NCBI RefSeq assembly: GCF_037890675.1
Contig: NZ_CP149574.1
Location: forward strand, 2,580,874-2,644,873
Direction: 5' to 3'
Length of the DNA stretch: 64,000 bases
Origin: Methylovirgula sp. 4M-Z18
GTDB taxonomy: Bacteria; Pseudomonadota; Alphaproteobacteria; Rhizobiales; Beijerinckiaceae
Position numbers and translations under genes: made by a program. Of the stretch, positions 17,322 to 25,815 are shown one piece after another (within the stretch, counting starts at the first letter, position 1; each line of letters opens with the position of its first letter). A model generated the notes under the pieces. That model was not told the DNA's origin and ran no database searches. It worked only from the letters and a program-made list of their open reading frames with translations.

Positions 17322-18389
17322 TTAAGCGCTGACGGTCTGAGGCGCTTTCTGACTTTGCAGCCATTGTTCCGCGGCCGCACGGCCGCTTTCCTTCAGCGCC
17401 GTAATAAAGTTCCAATCGGTCGACAGCGGACTGGCTTCCGCAAGACCCTCATGACACTCCTCAGCCGCAAGCAGATGCAGCTTGATGTCGCTCAGCTCGC
17501 CATCCTTGCCTTGCGCCAACCAACGGGTTTTACGGCGCTTCGCCTGCAAGCTCTGCAGCGCGTCAAGATCCTCGAGCAAGCCGCTGCCGAATTGCAGCCG
17601 CAGCAATCGCGCTCCAATCTCCTCGGCGCTCACGGGAACCTTGGCGCCGCGCGTCGGCACGATTTGCACCACCAGGAAATCGCGCGCCTTCGACTGCGTG
17701 ACGAGCGGAATCAGGGGCGGATTGGCCGCATAGCCGCCGTCCCAATAGGCCTCGTCGTCGATCACCACCGTATGATTGAGACGCGGCAGACAGGCTGAGG
17801 CCAAGACCACCTCGGCGCTTACCTCGTCGCGCGAAAAAATCCGCGCGCGGCTGTCGGACAGGCGGGTCGCCGCAATGAGCAATTGCGGGCCGTCGCTCTC
17901 GCGAATGGCCGCAAAATCGATCTCGTCGTTCAGAATCGTCCGCAGCGGATTGATGTCGAACATGTTCCACTGGCTGGCGGACAACAAACCGTAGGACGCG
18001 ATCGGCAGCGTGGCCATGCCGGGCGCACCCGAGGCGCTGATCTTGCGCCAGACCTCGGCGAGCTTGGCGCGCGCGCCTTCGCGGCCGCCAAGGGCCAAGC
18101 CGGAAGCCAGTGCGACGGCATTCACCGTCCCCGCGCTAGCACAGGAAATGGCGTCGAACACCACGTCGTCCTCTTCCAGCAGTCGGTCGAGCACGCCCCA
18201 GGTGAAGGCGCCGAATGACCCACCACCTTGCAGGGCGAGGGACACACGAAAAGGCTTTTTCGAGGCACCCTGCCCCGACTGTGTGGAGCTTCGCCAAAAC
18301 GGCATGGGTGCGGCATCTTTTCCAATGAATTTCAACATGCGTTTTCCAATCGATTTGAGCACACGGTCCGATATTGTGCGCCGCAACAT
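17322..18389 (-). CDS. Patatin-like phospholipase family protein
   Basis: A 355-residue serine lipase-type hydrolase. The patatin domain (about residues 48-270) has the oxyanion-hole glycines in LALQGGGSFGAFTWG, a nucleophile-elbow Ser in SCASAGTVNAV and the catalytic Asp in DGGYAANPPL. The first Gly of the usual GxSxG elbow is Cys here. No signal peptide is evident. Starts at 18389, 18338 or 18305 are all possible and none has a strong ribosome-binding site. Patatins hydrolyse phospholipids or acyl esters; the substrate and role here are unknown. Its neighbours are not functionally related. Confidence 0.82.
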   Translation of the reverse strand: MLRRTISDRVLKSIGKRMLKFIGKDAAPMPFWRSSTQSGQGASKKPFRVSLALQGGGSFGAFTWGVLDRLLEEDDVVFDAISCASAGTVNAVALASGLALGGREGARAKLAEVWRKISASGAPGMATLPIASYGLLSASQWNMFDINPLRTILNDEIDFAAIRESDGPQLLIAATRLSDSRARIFSRDEVSAEVVLASACLPRLNHTVVIDDEAYWDGGYAANPPLIPLVTQSKARDFLVVQIVPTRGAKVPVSAEEIGARLLRLQFGSGLLEDLDALQSLQAKRRKTRWLAQGKDGELSDIKLHLLAAEECHEGLAEASPLSTDWNFITALKESGRAAAEQWLQSQKAPQTVSA

Positions 18390-18770
18390 GAATTCAACCC
18401 CAAATCTTGAGAGTTTCCATTAACCTGTTGTAATGATTATTTTTTAGATACGATAAGGCCTCAGTCGGAGCCCCATTCGAAGCCATCCAACGCGCGAAGC
18501 GCGGCCCAGGGCCGCCCGGTGCTACGATTACAATCGCCCGCTTTTTTCCGTCAGGTCCCTATTGCTGCGCGAGTTTAAGGATCAATTAGGCATTTCTTTG
18601 GCTGGCAATTCGCGCCGCCAATCCGTCGGGCTGCCTCCGCGGCGATCATCATGGCTCGGCGAACGAAGCCTCAATGCCGGCAAAGCCGTTTCCTCACGCT
18701 GCGCTTCTATTCTAGAATGAATCTGGTTCCGGCAGGCCGACCTCGAGCCATCGGAGAAGGCGCGTTCTTC
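18390..18770. other. Intergenic region patatin gene / nat
   Basis: 381 bp with no supportable gene; probably divergent promoters. The first part is AT-rich (18420-18460, including GATTATTTTTTAG), and a GC-rich stretch at 18500-18530 is followed by CTTTTTTCC at 18541-18549. In-frame starts for nat at 18651 and 18717 fall in this region but extend past the conserved NAT N-terminus. Confidence 0.35.
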
Positions 18771-19625
18771 ATGCCCGAAGACACCTTTGACACGAATGCG
18801 TGGCTGCACCGCATCGGGTACGCGGGATCACGCGCGCCAACCCTGGAGACATTGCGGGCACTCGTCGCGAAGCACGCGACGGCAATTTCATACGAGAGCA
18901 TCGATGTGCTGCTGGATAGACCGCCCAAGCTCGCATTGGGGCCGCTGCAGCAGAAGCTGATCCTAGGCGGTCGCGGCGGCTATTGCTTCGAACAGAACTT
19001 CCTATTCCGCGGAGGCTTGAGAGCTCTTGGGTTCAATGTCACGAGCCTCCAGGCCCGCGTTGTGCGCGGCCTGCCTATCGATGCGCCTCGCCCGGCATTG
19101 CACATGGTGCTTCGAGTTGACCTGCCTGAAGGCCCCTTCCTTGCGGATGTCGGTTTCGGCAATTTGGCGCCGACAGCTCCCTTGGCGCTTTGCGCAGATG
19201 TCGAACAGGAGACACCGCATGAACCCATGCGCTTCATTCAAATGGGTGAAGAACTGACGTTGCAGTCCAAGCTTGGAGAGAAGTGGGAACACATCTACCG
19301 CGTCGTATCACTCCCGCGCGTCGACGGCGAATATGAGATCTGCAATTGGTTCACCGCCAGTCATCCGGATAGCCCCTATCGCAACAACCTGATCGCGGCG
19401 CGGCCAGGCCCCGATGGTACCCGAATAACACTGTTCAACGCGAGATTGAACGTTCGACATACGACCGGAGAAGTCGAACGACGCATCCTCGATGGCATAG
19501 ACGAGTATCGCGATGTCCTGTCCGAAACGTTCAAGATCTCTCTGCCAGAGAAAGATCTCGCATCAGCCTTGGAAATCATCGAGCACCGCGGAACTCGCGG
19601 ACCACCGCATCCCTTTTTCGCGTAG
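18771..19625 (+). CDS. nat: Arylamine N-acetyltransferase
   Basis: Transfers acetyl from acetyl-CoA to aromatic amines or hydrazines in the cytoplasm. The 284-residue protein has the complete NAT catalytic triad: Cys in GGRGGYCFEQN, His in ALHMVLRV and Asp in LADVGFGN. ATG 18771 follows GGAGAAGG and matches the family N-terminus (about ten residues before the RIGY motif). It converges on uxuA with only 12 bases between stops. The physiological substrate is unknown. Confidence 0.92.
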   Translation: MPEDTFDTNAWLHRIGYAGSRAPTLETLRALVAKHATAISYESIDVLLDRPPKLALGPLQQKLILGGRGGYCFEQNFLFRGGLRALGFNVTSLQARVVRGLPIDAPRPALHMVLRVDLPEGPFLADVGFGNLAPTAPLALCADVEQETPHEPMRFIQMGEELTLQSKLGEKWEHIYRVVSLPRVDGEYEICNWFTASHPDSPYRNNLIAARPGPDGTRITLFNARLNVRHTTGEVERRILDGIDEYRDVLSETFKISLPEKDLASALEIIEHRGTRGPPHPFFA

Positions 19626-19637
19626 CGGCTGTCGCGT

Positions 19638-20855
19638 TTATGTGAACGCTTCAAGGCTCGGATGTGCAAGCGCCGTCATGATGCCGCGCAATTCGGCGAG
19701 GCCCTTCAACCGGCCGATCGCAGGATAACCCGGCTGGCCGCTGCGCTTGAGATCGTCCAGAATATCCTGACCATGGTCCGGACGCATCGGGATCGACCAA
19801 TCCTTGCGGCCCGCATGCTTGCGCCGCCGCTCTTCCCGCAAAACAGCCGCGATGACAGCGACCATATCCGTATCGCCGCCAAGATGCTCGGCTTCATGGA
19901 ACGAACCGCGCATGTCGGCGGACTCGCGTTTCACGTTGCGCAAGTGAAGGAAATGCACACGGTCTCCGAGCCGTTCCATCATGCCGGGCAAATCATTGTC
20001 GGGCCGAGCGCCCAGCGATCCGGTGCACAAGGTAATGCCGTTCGCCGGAGAATCGACCGCCTCCATCACCGCGCGATAATCGACTTCGGTCGACATGATC
20101 CGCGGCAATCCGAGCAGCGCGAACGGCGGGTCGTCGGGATGGCAGCACAGCCGCAGCCCAAGGCGCTCTGCAACGGGCGCGACCTCACTCAGGAAATCGA
20201 TGAGATGCGCCCGCAGCCGCTCGGCGGGCAGGTCGCGATAGTCTTCGAGATGCGCGCGCACATCGGCCAAGGTGAAGCTTTCGGCCGCGCCGGGCAACCC
20301 GAACACGACATTGCGCGCCAGCGTCCGGCGCTGGTCCTCGCTCATCGCCGCATGGCGTTGCCGAGCGGTTTCGACGACCCAGTCGGGATAATCCCTCGCG
20401 GCTTCCTTACGCTCCAGGACGAACAGGTCGAAGGCCGCGAAATCCGGAAAATCGAACCGCATGCAGGTCGCCCCATTGCGCAAGCGCCAGTTCAAATGCG
20501 TCCGCGTCCAGTCGAGCACCGGCATGAAATTGTAGCAGATGACCTCGATCCCGGCGTCGGCGAGATGCTTGAGGCTGACTTTGTAATTCGCAATATGCTG
20601 CTTCCAGTCGCCGCGTTGTTTCTTGATGTCTTCCGAAACGGGCAAGCTCTCGACCACGTCCCAACGCAAGCCGGATGGCTTGCCGTCGCTCATGCGGCCG
20701 ATTTCGTCCTGGCGCTTGGCGATCTCTTCGGGCGACCAAACCGCCCCCGTCGCCACGTGATGCAAGGCGCTCACGACCCCTTCAACGCCTGCTTGCAGCA
20801 TGTCGTCGACACTCACGAGATCTCGCGGGCCAAACCAACGCCAAGTTTGCTTCAT
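19638..20855 (-). CDS. uxuA: Mannonate dehydratase
   Basis: Dehydrates D-mannonate to 2-keto-3-deoxygluconate in glucuronate breakdown. The 405-residue protein shows the UxuA pattern: MKQTWRWFGPRD at the start, VICYNFMPVLDWTRT, LCCHPDDPP and FLHLRNVKRE with metal-binding residues, and MRPDHGQDI. ATG 20855 is preceded by GGGAGGA. It is divergent from a GntR/FCD regulator with a palindromic site between them, so it is probably controlled by that regulator. The next pathway enzymes (KDG kinase and aldolase) are not in the window. Confidence 0.93.
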   Translation of the reverse strand: MKQTWRWFGPRDLVSVDDMLQAGVEGVVSALHHVATGAVWSPEEIAKRQDEIGRMSDGKPSGLRWDVVESLPVSEDIKKQRGDWKQHIANYKVSLKHLADAGIEVICYNFMPVLDWTRTHLNWRLRNGATCMRFDFPDFAAFDLFVLERKEAARDYPDWVVETARQRHAAMSEDQRRTLARNVVFGLPGAAESFTLADVRAHLEDYRDLPAERLRAHLIDFLSEVAPVAERLGLRLCCHPDDPPFALLGLPRIMSTEVDYRAVMEAVDSPANGITLCTGSLGARPDNDLPGMMERLGDRVHFLHLRNVKRESADMRGSFHEAEHLGGDTDMVAVIAAVLREERRRKHAGRKDWSIPMRPDHGQDILDDLKRSGQPGYPAIGRLKGLAELRGIMTALAHPSLEAFT

Positions 20856-20935
20856 GATGCCTATCCTCCCATCACCGCGGCGCCACACGGCGCATTCCGT
20901 GCCAGAACTAGCACCAGCTTTGTGGCCTGACAAGT

Positions 20936-20953
20936 ATGGTAGTTGACTAGCAT
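20936..20953. promoter_or_regulatory. Candidate operator of the GntR regulator, overlapping a -35
   Basis: An imperfect 18-bp palindrome, ATGGTAGTT/GACTAGCAT (seven of nine positions symmetric), sits in the uxuA-gntR intergenic region, 81 bp from the uxuA start and 41 bp from the regulator start. It contains TTGACT at 20943-20948, which with GATAAT at 20964-20969 (15-base spacer) could be the regulator's promoter. This arrangement suits a repressor acting on both divergent genes. Confidence 0.5.
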
Positions 20954-20993
20954 GCTTGTGCGTGATAATCGGCCAAGCCGAGAGGGTTTGACC

Positions 20994-21725
20994 ATGTCTG
21001 CCATCCTGAACCTGGAACCGATGGAACGCCAAGAGGCTGAGCCCGCCCCCCTTTGGCCGCTGGATCCTATCGCGCCGGTCGGCCCACAAATTCATGCGCT
21101 CTTGCGCCAGCAGATCATCCGCAGCGAATTGTTGCCCGGCACGGCGCTCTCTGAAGCGGAAATCGCCCGGCGCTGCAGCACCAGTCGGCAGCCCGTGCGC
21201 GAAGCCTTCATCAAATTGGCGGAAGAAGGCCTGCTCGAGGTCAGGCCGCAGCGCGGCACGTTCGTCCGCAAAATCAACAAGGCTGCCGTGCTCGACGCCC
21301 GCTTCGTGCGCGAGGCGATCGAGGCAGAAATCGTGCGCGAGCTTGCAGGCAAGAGCAATAAGGATTTGATCGTGCGATTGCGGCGGCAGCTTGCCGAACA
21401 GGCCGCGACGCCGAACGATCGTCCCGACGATTTCATGCGGCTCGACGAGGAGTTTCACCGGACATTGGCGGATGCGGCAGGCCGGCTTTATGGCTGGAAG
21501 GTCATCGAGGACGTCAAGATTCATATGGACCGTGTCCGCCACCTGTCGTTGCGAACCTTTCCGCAGGACAAGCTCGTGCAGCAGCATACGGCCATCGTCG
21601 ATGCGGTCGAACGCGCGTCGCCTCAGGAGGCGGAAGCGGCCATGCGTCGGCATCTGCGGGCGATTTTGGATGACCTGCCGCCAATCGCGGCGCAATATCC
21701 GAGCTACTTCACTTCGCCGGGCTGA
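20994..21725 (+). CDS. GntR-family regulator, FCD (FadR-like) subfamily
   Basis: A 243-residue regulator. Residues about 30-95 form the GntR winged helix with LSEAEIARRCSTSRQPVREAFIKLAEEG; residues about 105-225 form the all-helical FCD effector domain with metal ligands in DDFMRLDEEFHRTL, QQHTAIVDAV and MRRHLRAIL. ATG 20994 has GAGAGGG at good spacing; earlier starts at 20943 and 20952 fall in or next to the palindrome. Members of this subfamily often sense sugar acids, which matches the adjacent uxuA and idnD-like genes. The effector is not known. Confidence 0.88.
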   Translation: MSAILNLEPMERQEAEPAPLWPLDPIAPVGPQIHALLRQQIIRSELLPGTALSEAEIARRCSTSRQPVREAFIKLAEEGLLEVRPQRGTFVRKINKAAVLDARFVREAIEAEIVRELAGKSNKDLIVRLRRQLAEQAATPNDRPDDFMRLDEEFHRTLADAAGRLYGWKVIEDVKIHMDRVRHLSLRTFPQDKLVQQHTAIVDAVERASPQEAEAAMRRHLRAILDDLPPIAAQYPSYFTSPG

Positions 21726-21777
21726 ACCGCCGACGATCTGGGACAACCGTAATCAAACGCAAAACAAGGGAGAGATG

Positions 21778-22821
21778 ATGAAGACCCGGGCCTGTGTCCT
21801 TCATGCAATGGGCGATGTGCGGATCGAAGAGCGCGAATTGGGCGCGGTCGGCCCCGACCAAGTGCTCGTCCGTGTTGGTGCAGGCGGAATTTGCGGGTCG
21901 GACATCCATTATTTTTGGGACGGCGGCATCGGCGCCATTCGTGTCAGCGAGCCGATCATCCTTGGCCATGAGGTCGCGGGGACGGTCGAGACGACCGGCG
22001 CGAAGGTCACCAAGGTGAAGCGCGGCGACAAAGTTGCTCTGTGCCCGAGCCATCCGTGCGGCCAGTGCCAGTTTTGTCAAAGCGGCCAGCAGCAGCACTG
22101 TCTCAACATGCAGTTCCTTGGCAGCGCGATGCGCAAGCCGCATTGCGATGGCGGTTTTCGCGATCTTATCATCGTTGGCGAGATGCAATGCGAACCCGTT
22201 GGCGATGTCGGACTGGATGAAGCGGCTTGCGCGGAACCCCTCGCGGTCGGCCTGCATGCGATCAACAACGCCGGCAATCTGCTTGGCAAACGCGTCCTCG
22301 TCACGGGCGCAGGCCCAATCGGCGCGCTGCTGATCGGCGCGGCAAAGCTCGCGGGCGCTCAGGAAATCGTCGCGGTCGATCTTGCCGACGCAGCCCTCAC
22401 TGCAGCACTCAAAATGGGGGCGACCTCGAGCGTGAACGCCCAGCGTGAGCCCGACCGACTCAAGACCAGCTATAGCACCGACAAAGGATATTTTGACGTC
22501 GGCTTCGAATGTTCCGGCTCCGGCGTCGCGCTTGGCGACATGTTTCCGTTGATCCGTCCGCGCGGCACCATCGTCGCCGTCGGGGTCAGCAGCGGCGCCC
22601 ATATCCCCTTCAACGCGCTCGTCGGCAAAGAAATCAAGCTCGTCGGCACCCATCGTTTCCACGAAGAATATCCGATCGCTGCCCGGATGATCGCGCAAAG
22701 GCGTCTCGATGCGCGTCCCATCATCACGGCCACGCTGCCGATGGAACGCATCCGCGAGGCTTTCGATCTCGTCCGCGACCGATCGTCACAAATGAAGGTG
22801 CAATTAAGTTTCGCGCCTTAG
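21778..22821 (+). CDS. idnD: L-idonate 5-dehydrogenase-like zinc alcohol dehydrogenase
   Basis: A 347-residue medium-chain zinc dehydrogenase, probably oxidising a sugar acid such as L-idonate to 5-ketogluconate. Catalytic zinc residues lie in GGICGSDIHY and GHEVAG; a structural-zinc Cys set is in CPSHPCGQCQFCQSG followed by QHC; the NAD site is VTGAGPIGALLIG. The second of two adjacent ATGs (21778) has better spacing to GGGAG than 21775. It follows the GntR gene by 52 bases. The precise substrate is inferred from the family and neighbours only. Confidence 0.8.
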   Translation: MKTRACVLHAMGDVRIEERELGAVGPDQVLVRVGAGGICGSDIHYFWDGGIGAIRVSEPIILGHEVAGTVETTGAKVTKVKRGDKVALCPSHPCGQCQFCQSGQQQHCLNMQFLGSAMRKPHCDGGFRDLIIVGEMQCEPVGDVGLDEAACAEPLAVGLHAINNAGNLLGKRVLVTGAGPIGALLIGAAKLAGAQEIVAVDLADAALTAALKMGATSSVNAQREPDRLKTSYSTDKGYFDVGFECSGSGVALGDMFPLIRPRGTIVAVGVSSGAHIPFNALVGKEIKLVGTHRFHEEYPIAARMIAQRRLDARPIITATLPMERIREAFDLVRDRSSQMKVQLSFAP

Positions 22822-22853
22822 TACCAACGGTCACGACCAGTGGCCGTTGGTAC
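22821..22853 (+). terminator. Hairpin terminator after idnD-like gene
   Basis: Arms 22821-22834 and 22840-22853 pair over 14 positions (one G-U) around a five-base loop, directly at the stop of the dehydrogenase gene. It is followed by CTTTCTTCATTTTTC. It probably ends the gntR-idnD transcript, so the MFS gene would need its own promoter in 22860-22980. Confidence 0.65.
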
Positions 22854-22994
22854 CTTTCTTCATTTTTCGCCTTTTCAAGGCGAGTGCGAAAAATGAAGAG
22901 CAGTCCAAAGGTCGCTTCCGCAACCTTTGGTATAAGGGCGCATCCTGTTCCAATAAATCCGCAATACGAAACAAGCAGATATCAGGGAGGAATT

Positions 22995-24401
22995 ATGGAT
23001 CAGATCAGCACAATGAGTCCGGACGCAATCCGCCGATTGTCGGACCAGGCCACTAAAGTCCTGTTGAACAAGCCCAATACGGCATCCAGCACGCAAGGTG
23101 GCTGGATGATGATCGCGACGATCCTGATCGAAGCCTGGGATCTTTACGCGATCGCGTTCGTCCTCATCTTCGTCAAGACGGACTTCAATCCCACGGCGTT
23201 TGAGCTTGGCCTCGCAACCGCCGCGGTCCAAGGCGGCGCGCTCGTCGGCGCGCAACTCGGCGGCATACTCGCGGACCGGTTCGGTCGCAAAGCCATATTC
23301 GTCACCACCATGATCCTGTTCATCATCCTTGCACTCGCACAGGCCTTTGCCCGCGACATCTGGGACCTGATCATTTTGCGGTTTTTGATCGGCATTCCGC
23401 TCGGCAGCGACATCTCCAACGGCTACGCCTACATCATGGAGTCGATGTCGAAGGGCAAGCGCGAGGAAATGGGCAGCCGCTGGCAATTCATGTTCGGCGT
23501 TGGCGAAGTCCTCTCCATTATCGTTATCACCATCATGTATGTCGCCGGCATGGACCATTCACTGCTGTGGCGCGTCGCCCTGGCGCTCGGCGCCCTGCCT
23601 GCCGTCATCCTTTTGGTCGGCCGGCTCAATTTGCCTGAAACGCCGCTGTCCCTGCTGCAACGCGGCCAGTTCGTGAAGGCAAAACAAGTGTCCAAGCAAT
23701 TGTTCAACGACTCGCTCGACATGCTGCCGAACCAGAATGTGCGGTTGCCAAAAGCCAAGCTGAGTGACTTCCTCAGCGTGATTTGGGCGGACCCGATCAA
23801 ACGCCGGGCAACGATATTTTCCTGGATCTCCAATGCCTGTCAGGGTGCTGAATTCGCGGCCTGGGGCTTCTACCTTCCCGTCGTCCTGGTGTTGAGCGGC
23901 GTCGGCGTATCGAACAACGGCAACATCACCGGCACCAATCTCGTGACCGCCCTCGTCTTCTGCCTGGCGACGGTTTCCGGCTATGTCGCACCGCTGATGC
24001 TCTCGAAGATCGGACATCGCGGCGTTTCCATGTGGGGCTACGGCCTCGCCTTCGCCGGCCTTATCATGGGCGCCATCGGCATGTATTATGACTGGAAATT
24101 CGTCATCGTCATCGGTGCCTGCGTCCTCATGTGGGGCCATTACTGGGATGCCTCGAACGGCATGACCATCACCTCGATGGTGGCCCCTGCCCGCTTCCGC
24201 GGAACGGCTTCCGGATTCGGCTATCTGTTCGTCAAGGGCGCGGCTTTCTTCGGTGCGTTCGTCTTTCCGATCCTCAGCCAAAATCTCGGCAATGTCGGAG
24301 CCACATTAGCCGTGTCGCTCTTGTCGCTGACAGGTTTCCTCGCGGCCAAATTCATCCTGCCGGAAGTCTATGGCTATGTCGACACCGAGGACGTGACCTA
24401 A
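22995..24401 (+). CDS. MFS transporter, probably for a sugar acid
   Basis: A 468-residue major facilitator with about 12 membrane segments; the first spans about residues 36-56 and the family motif GGILADRFGRKAI lies between segments 2 and 3. ATG 22995 follows GGGAGG. The pattern (sugar-porter/metabolite:H+ symporter type) and its place between an idnD-like gene and an acid-sugar dehydratase suggest import of a hexuronate or aldonate by proton symport. The substrate cannot be read from the sequence. Confidence 0.85.
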   Translation: MDQISTMSPDAIRRLSDQATKVLLNKPNTASSTQGGWMMIATILIEAWDLYAIAFVLIFVKTDFNPTAFELGLATAAVQGGALVGAQLGGILADRFGRKAIFVTTMILFIILALAQAFARDIWDLIILRFLIGIPLGSDISNGYAYIMESMSKGKREEMGSRWQFMFGVGEVLSIIVITIMYVAGMDHSLLWRVALALGALPAVILLVGRLNLPETPLSLLQRGQFVKAKQVSKQLFNDSLDMLPNQNVRLPKAKLSDFLSVIWADPIKRRATIFSWISNACQGAEFAAWGFYLPVVLVLSGVGVSNNGNITGTNLVTALVFCLATVSGYVAPLMLSKIGHRGVSMWGYGLAFAGLIMGAIGMYYDWKFVIVIGACVLMWGHYWDASNGMTITSMVAPARFRGTASGFGYLFVKGAAFFGAFVFPILSQNLGNVGATLAVSLLSLTGFLAAKFILPEVYGYVDTEDVT

Positions 24402-24428
24402 GCAAACAAGAAACGCAACGTCGCGAAA

Positions 24429-24455
24429 CGAAGCGGGTGCGATGCACCCGCTTCG
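24429..24455 (+). terminator. 12-bp perfect hairpin between MFS and dehydratase genes
   Basis: CGAAGCGGGTGC and GCACCCGCTTCG flank the three-base loop GAT. It lies 28 bases after the MFS stop and 44 bases before the next start. No T-tract follows, so it may attenuate or process the transcript rather than end it. Confidence 0.5.
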
Positions 24456-24499
24456 CCGCACACATCGAACATGCTTCTCCTTTGAGGAATCGCCCGATC

Positions 24500-25702
24500 A
24501 TGAAGATTCGCGCCATTGAAACCGTCCGCGTCGAAGAACGGCCCAACCTGCTTTGGGTCGAAGTTCACACCGACGAAGGCATTACCGGACTGGGTGAGAC
24601 TTTTTATCTATCGCGCACGGTCGAAGAATATCTGCACGAATATGTCGCACCTCGTGTGATCGGGCGCGATCCCCTGGAGATCGACCTGCTGTCCGCCGAT
24701 CTTATCGGCTATTTGGGCTTCCGCTCTAGCGGGGCCGAAACGCGCGGCAATTCCGCGTTCGATATCGCGTTGTGGGACATTTTCGGCAAGGCGACGGGAC
24801 TGCCGATCGCGCAATTGCTCGGCGGCTTTTCGCGTAAATCGATCCGCACCTACAACACCTGCGCCGGCACCGAATATATCAAGGATGACACGGGACAAAC
24901 GACGTCGAACTATGGGCTGGGAACGAAAAGCAATTTCGACGACCTCAACGGCTTCCTCCACCGCGCCGACGAATTGGCGCAGGAGCTTTTGGCCGAAGGC
25001 ATTACGGCGATGAAGATCTGGCCCTTCGACCATGCGGCCGAAAAAACGCGCGGCCTCGATATTTCGGCGGCGGACCTCAAAGCGGCGCTGTCACCTTTCG
25101 AAAAGATCCGCAAGGCGGTTGGCGACAAGATGGACATCATGGTCGAGTTTCACTCGATGTGGCAATTGCTGCCCGCAATCAAGATCGCCAAAGCGCTCAC
25201 GCCCTATGCGACGTATTGGCATGAAGATCCGATTCGCATGGACAGCCTTGCCGATCTGAAGCGCTATCAAGCCGCGAGCCCCGCCCCCATTTCCGCCTCC
25301 GAGACCCTGGCGAGCCGCGCGGCGTTTCGCGAGCTTTTGGAGACCGGTGCGGCCGGAATCGTCATGCTAGACATATCCTGGTGCGGCGGTCTCTCGGAGG
25401 CCCGCAAGATCGCCGCCATGGCCGAAGCATGGAAATTGCCCGTCGCGCCGCACGATTGCACGGGACCGGTGGTTCTCGCCGCATCGACCCATCTCTCGCT
25501 CAATGCGCCCAACGCAGTCGTGCAGGAAAGCGTGCGCGCCTTCTACCGCACCTGGTACCGCGACCTTGTGACCGCATTGCCGGAGGTCAAGGACGGCATG
25601 ATCACGGTCCCGCCCGGCCCGGGTCTGGGGTTGTCGTTGCATCCCGACCTCAATCGGGCGTACACCGTGCACCGCCGCGTGTCGGACGCCAAAAGCCTTT
25701 GA
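24500..25702 (+). CDS. Enolase-superfamily sugar-acid dehydratase (mandelate racemase group)
   Basis: A 400-residue member of the mandelate racemase/muconate lactonizing group. The barrel residues are visible: Lys in AMKIWPFD, metal-binding acids in VEFHSMW, WHEDP and SASETLAS, and the Asp-His dyad in LDISWCGG and PHDCTGP. This makes an acid-sugar dehydratase likely. With uxuA, idnD-like and MFS neighbours, a hexonate or related acid is the expected substrate, but enolase-superfamily specificity cannot be assigned by eye. ATG 24500 has GAGGAAT at 24484-24490 upstream. Confidence 0.82.
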   Translation: MKIRAIETVRVEERPNLLWVEVHTDEGITGLGETFYLSRTVEEYLHEYVAPRVIGRDPLEIDLLSADLIGYLGFRSSGAETRGNSAFDIALWDIFGKATGLPIAQLLGGFSRKSIRTYNTCAGTEYIKDDTGQTTSNYGLGTKSNFDDLNGFLHRADELAQELLAEGITAMKIWPFDHAAEKTRGLDISAADLKAALSPFEKIRKAVGDKMDIMVEFHSMWQLLPAIKIAKALTPYATYWHEDPIRMDSLADLKRYQAASPAPISASETLASRAAFRELLETGAAGIVMLDISWCGGLSEARKIAAMAEAWKLPVAPHDCTGPVVLAASTHLSLNAPNAVVQESVRAFYRTWYRDLVTALPEVKDGMITVPPGPGLGLSLHPDLNRAYTVHRRVSDAKSL

Positions 25703-25741
25703 GCCAAGCCTGTTTGGCTAGGCGTAGTTTGGCTTTGTTTC

Positions 25742-25768
25742 AGTCTCATTGTCAGGTGAAATGAGACT
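25742..25768 (+). terminator. Hairpin after the dehydratase gene
   Basis: AGTCTCATT (25742-25750) and AATGAGACT (25760-25768) form a 9-bp stem with a nine-base loop, about 40 bases after the dehydratase stop. A further imperfect repeat (AAGCCTGTTTGGCTAGGC) precedes it. T-tract evidence is weak. Confidence 0.4.
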
Positions 25769-25815
25769 TACAATCATCGCGCCCAATCAGAATGATTGCT
25801 TGAAGGAGTTGGGAC

